Part shown: positions 6,876 to 9,047 of the stretch, one piece after another
Layout: each line of letters opens with the position of its first letter
How positions within the stretch are numbered: the first letter of the stretch is position 1
Origin: Chitinophagaceae bacterium
GTDB taxonomy: Bacteria; Bacteroidota; Bacteroidia; Chitinophagales; Chitinophagaceae
Reading direction: 5' to 3'
Length of the DNA stretch: 9,047 nt
Assembly (NCBI GenBank): GCA_025455665.1
Contig: JALOMC010000070.1
Coordinates: 1 to 9,047 of the forward strand
Made by a program: the position numbers and the translations under genes
The notes under the pieces: generated by a model
Told to the model about the DNA's origin: nothing
What the model saw: only the letters and a program-made list of their open reading frames with translations
Databases searched by the model: none

Positions 6876-8048
6876 TTGAAACAACGCTACTACTCCCTCG
6901 ACGTATTTCGGGGCGCCACCGTGGCGCTGATGATTTTGGTAAACAACCCTGGTAGCTGGAGCCACATTTATGGCCCGTTTAAGCATGCCGACTGGCATGG
7001 CTGCACCCCTACTGACCTGGTCTTTCCATTTTTTCTTTTTGCGGTGGGCAATGCCATGGCCTTTGTAATGCCAAGGCTGCAGGATGCAGGGGCAGCTATT
7101 TTTTGGCGCAAAGTATTGAAGCGATTCGCCCTTATTTTCCTCATCGGGCTGCTGCTCAACTGGAGCCCCTTTGTAAAATGGGCGGGAGCCGATCTGGTGC
7201 TGAAGCACTGGGTTGATCCCGCCAATCCTGAATCGGGCATCCGGATACTGGGTGTGCTACAGCGCATTGCCCTGGCCTATCTTTTTGCATCCATCATCGC
7301 ATTCTATTGCCGGCCGGCGCTGGCTTTTGTAGTAGGAAGTGTAGTGCTGTTGCTATACTGGTGGCTCAGCCACACACTGGGTAGCCCCGCCGACCCTTAC
7401 AGTTTGGCTGGCTTTTGGGGTACAGGTATCGATAAAGACCTTTTGGGCGTACCACACATGTACAAAGGCGAAGGGGTGCCCTTTGACCCGGAAGGATTGG
7501 TGAGCACGTTGCCGGCCATCGTACAGGTACTGTTGGGCTATTTTGCCGGCCAGTACATTCAGCAAAAGGGCAAAAACTATGAAATGCTGAGCCACTTGTT
7601 TGTGGCTGGTATTGTACTGTGCGCCGCCGGCCTGATGTGGGGCGAGGTTTTTCCCATCAACAAAAAAATATGGACTTCGAGCTACGTGCTGTACACCAGC
7701 GGGCTGGCACTACTCGCCCTTGGCATGCTCATTTACCTGATCGAGTTTCGGCAGCAGCAGGGTGCCTGGAGCCGCTTTTTCGATGCGTTTGGCAAGAATC
7801 CGTTGTTCATCTTTGTGCTCAGTGGCTTTTTACCCCGGGTGGTAGCACTTTTTCGCTGGGTAGACCATACCGATGAACAGGGGCAGCCGGTTTATATTTC
7901 AGCGTTTGCATGGTTTTACAAATATGTATGTGCGCCCGTGAGTGCCGACCCCCGCACAGGCAGCCTGCTGTATGCCTTGGTTACCATTGCATTTTACTGG
8001 GCGCTGGCCTACTGGCTCGATCGCAAAAAGATCTACATCAAAGTGTGA
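6876..8048 (+). CDS. DUF5009/HGSNAT-like multi-pass membrane acyltransferase
   Basis: This 390-residue integral membrane protein belongs to the family annotated as DUF5009 or heparan-alpha-glucosaminide N-acetyltransferase-like. The human relative moves acetyl groups from acetyl-CoA across the membrane onto terminal glucosamine; most bacterial members, including NagX types, have no proven substrate. Family motifs in order: SLDVFRG (7-13), LVNNPGSW (21-28), FKHADWHGCTPTDLVFPFFLF (35-55; His37 aligns with the motif holding the proposed active-site His of human HGSNAT), ILGVLQRIALAY (124-135), FDPEGLVSTLPAI (203-215), NKKIWTSSYVLYTSG (262-276) and FGKNPLF (305-311). About ten hydrophobic segments lie near 46-66, 78-97, 123-143, 147-165, 210-229, 238-256, 268-290, 305-325, 342-355 and 362-381. 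The start must be TTG at 6876: an in-frame stop lies at 6855, and the first later ATG (residue 19) would remove SLDVFRG. It diverges from the rml operon. Family secure; substrate unknown. Confidence 0.9.
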   Translation: MKQRYYSLDVFRGATVALMILVNNPGSWSHIYGPFKHADWHGCTPTDLVFPFFLFAVGNAMAFVMPRLQDAGAAIFWRKVLKRFALIFLIGLLLNWSPFVKWAGADLVLKHWVDPANPESGIRILGVLQRIALAYLFASIIAFYCRPALAFVVGSVVLLLYWWLSHTLGSPADPYSLAGFWGTGIDKDLLGVPHMYKGEGVPFDPEGLVSTLPAIVQVLLGYFAGQYIQQKGKNYEMLSHLFVAGIVLCAAGLMWGEVFPINKKIWTSSYVLYTSGLALLALGMLIYLIEFRQQQGAWSRFFDAFGKNPLFIFVLSGFLPRVVALFRWVDHTDEQGQPVYISAFAWFYKYVCAPVSADPRTGSLLYALVTIAFYWALAYWLDRKKIYIKV

Positions 8049-8207
8049 CGAATGCCGCATTACCGGGCTGCTGGCCGTGTTGCTTATCAAACAACCCTTG
8101 TTGGCGGTAAGGCTTTAACAAAGTCGTGGTTACCATCGGAGCTGGTTGTACATCTTAGGGTTGGTAATGGCCGTTGCTCTGTCAGCGGCCTTTAAATCCT
8201 TACAAGT
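8049..8207 (+). other. Intergenic gap between the acyltransferase and the META protein gene
   Basis: These 159 bases hold no supportable gene. A small stem (AACAA-CCC-TTGTT, 8090-8102) and a distant pair TTACCG/CGGTAA (8060-8065 and 8105-8110) could fold, but no T-run follows, so I do not call a terminator. I find no good -7/-33 pair for the next gene, though its own promoter probably lies here. Confidence 0.4.
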
Positions 8208-9047
8208 ATGAAAAAAACACTACTGGCCTTGCTGGCCTACACTTCCGTCTCGCTTAGCTATGCGCAGACCAGACAAGTGACGATACAGGTGCACCCGCAA
8301 ACCGCAGCTTGCACCGGGGTAGCACCCACTACCTGCCTGCAAATACGGAGCAGCGACCAGCAGCCCTGGCAGCGTTTGTACGGCGGCATCCGGGGTTTTG
8401 AGCACCAGCCCGGCTTTTTGTACACGCTGCTGGTAAAAGAAACGCCGATCAGCCGGCCGCCGGCCGATGGCAGCAGCCTGCAACGCAGCCTGGTAAAAGT
8501 CATCAAAAAAATACCTGCCGGCATGGACGCTCCGCTCTCTCAAGCCAGCTGGACCATCAGCCATTTGCGGAAAGATGGAAAGTGGCAGCATGTGCAGCAG
8601 CATGGCTACAGCCTCCGCTTTGCAGATAGCAGCCTGTCGGCTAAAATTTGCAATCAGTTTCGCGGCCGCTTTGTAGCTGCAGCCGATGGTACCGTACAGG
8701 CCGGCCCCATGGCCAGCACCCGGATGGCCTGCCCACAGGCGGCCGATGAAATGGCCTTTGGCGCCGCCATTAAAAACGCCTACACCGTGGCTACGGCCAA
8801 TCAAAAATTGACCCTGTACGACCGGCAGGGACAAGCCCTGCTGCAAGCTGTGGCCAACCAGCCTGCTGCGGCTGTGCCGGGCGCTCCCGCCAATATCGAC
8901 TTTCAGGCCCTGCTGGATGCCAACCGCTACCGGGTACAAAGCCTGACTGACGATGCCGGCACAACTGAGGTCAGCGCTGCCAATGCCTTCCTGCAGTTCG
9001 ACCGGACCAACAAGCGGGTGTCGGGCAAAGGCGGCTGCAATAATTTC
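8208..9047 (+). CDS. Secreted DUF4377-META-META protein, 3' end cut off
   Basis: 280 codons are visible and the frame is open to the right edge. Residues 1-20 are a signal peptide (MKKTLLALLAYTSVSLSYAQ) with no lipobox, so export to the periplasm or beyond is likely. Residues about 22-102 look like DUF4377: a strand VTIQVHPQ, the Cys35/Cys43 pair, CLQIRSS, then PW..LYGGIRGFEHQPGFLYTLLVKE. A first META (HslJ-like) domain covers about 113-215 with CNQFRG (148-153), TRMACP (171-176) and a LTLYDRQGQALL strand. A second META domain starts near 232 (FQALLDANRYRVQSL) and is cut just after its hallmark GKGGCNNF (273-280). META domains occur in the E. coli heat-shock protein HslJ, linked to novobiocin resistance, and in envelope proteins of unclear biochemistry; DUF4377 is also uncharacterised. 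ATG 8208 is chosen because the signal peptide follows it. A role in envelope stress is a guess. Domain calls are by eye. Confidence 0.85.
   Translation, partial: MKKTLLALLAYTSVSLSYAQTRQVTIQVHPQTAACTGVAPTTCLQIRSSDQQPWQRLYGGIRGFEHQPGFLYTLLVKETPISRPPADGSSLQRSLVKVIKKIPAGMDAPLSQASWTISHLRKDGKWQHVQQHGYSLRFADSSLSAKICNQFRGRFVAAADGTVQAGPMASTRMACPQAADEMAFGAAIKNAYTVATANQKLTLYDRQGQALLQAVANQPAAAVPGAPANIDFQALLDANRYRVQSLTDDAGTTEVSAANAFLQFDRTNKRVSGKGGCNNF

Noticed and set aside
6205..6879. Plus-strand open frame (224 codons) running into the acyltransferase start
   Set aside because: Most of it is antisense to rmlB and there is no recognisable domain.
8220..8939. Long minus-strand open frame (239 codons)
   Set aside because: It lies opposite the DUF4377-META gene, whose plus-strand product has a signal peptide and recognisable domains. 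The minus frame gives a His/Gly/Ala-rich product with no recognisable motif.
1..9047. Mobile elements, CRISPR arrays, tRNA/rRNA genes or a defence island
   Set aside because: No direct-repeat arrays, transposase motifs, tRNA-like structures or toxin/nuclease genes were seen on either strand; all coding space is taken by glycan and envelope genes.

Overview
The window looks like part of a Bacteroidota chromosome. A Chitinophagaceae-like relative is my guess, but it is not proven. Three things point that way: start codons with no clear Shine-Dalgarno sequence, matches to the Bacteroidota -7 promoter box TAnnTTTG, and gene families typical of the phylum (a multi-SLBB exporter, a DUF5009/HGSNAT-like membrane acyltransferase, DUF4377 with META domains). 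By eye the GC content is a little above 50%. Coding density is high and no gene-free stretch reaches 300 bases.

The left three quarters (1 to about 6708) is one co-directional cluster on the minus strand. Read in the direction of transcription it is rmlB, rmlC, rmlA, a Gfo/Idh/MocA sugar dehydrogenase, a large six-SLBB polysaccharide export protein, and the 5' part of an asnB-type glutamine amidotransferase that runs off the left edge. Gaps between genes are 32 to 77 bases, so one operon is plausible, possibly with an extra promoter just before the export gene. RmlA, RmlB and RmlC turn glucose-1-phosphate and dTTP into dTDP-4-dehydro-L-rhamnose. RmlD, which makes dTDP-L-rhamnose, is not in the window. 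The dehydrogenase and the amidotransferase could modify a second sugar, and the SLBB protein would take the finished polymer through the periplasm and outer membrane. This is the sugar-supply and export edge of a capsule, exopolysaccharide or O-antigen locus. No glycosyltransferase, flippase, polymerase or Wzc-like kinase is visible.

From 6709 to 6875 lies a divergent intergenic region with a good promoter candidate for the rml operon and a small perfect inverted repeat overlapping its upstream element.

The right part is on the plus strand. It holds a multi-pass membrane protein of the DUF5009/heparan-alpha-glucosaminide N-acetyltransferase-like family, which must start at a TTG codon, and then a secreted DUF4377-META-META protein cut by the right edge.

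I see no mobile element, CRISPR array, tRNA, rRNA or clear defence system. Every gene can be placed in a known family. The most interesting points are the architecture of the export protein, the sugar-modifying pair beside it, and the domain fusion at the right edge, not a wholly new system.
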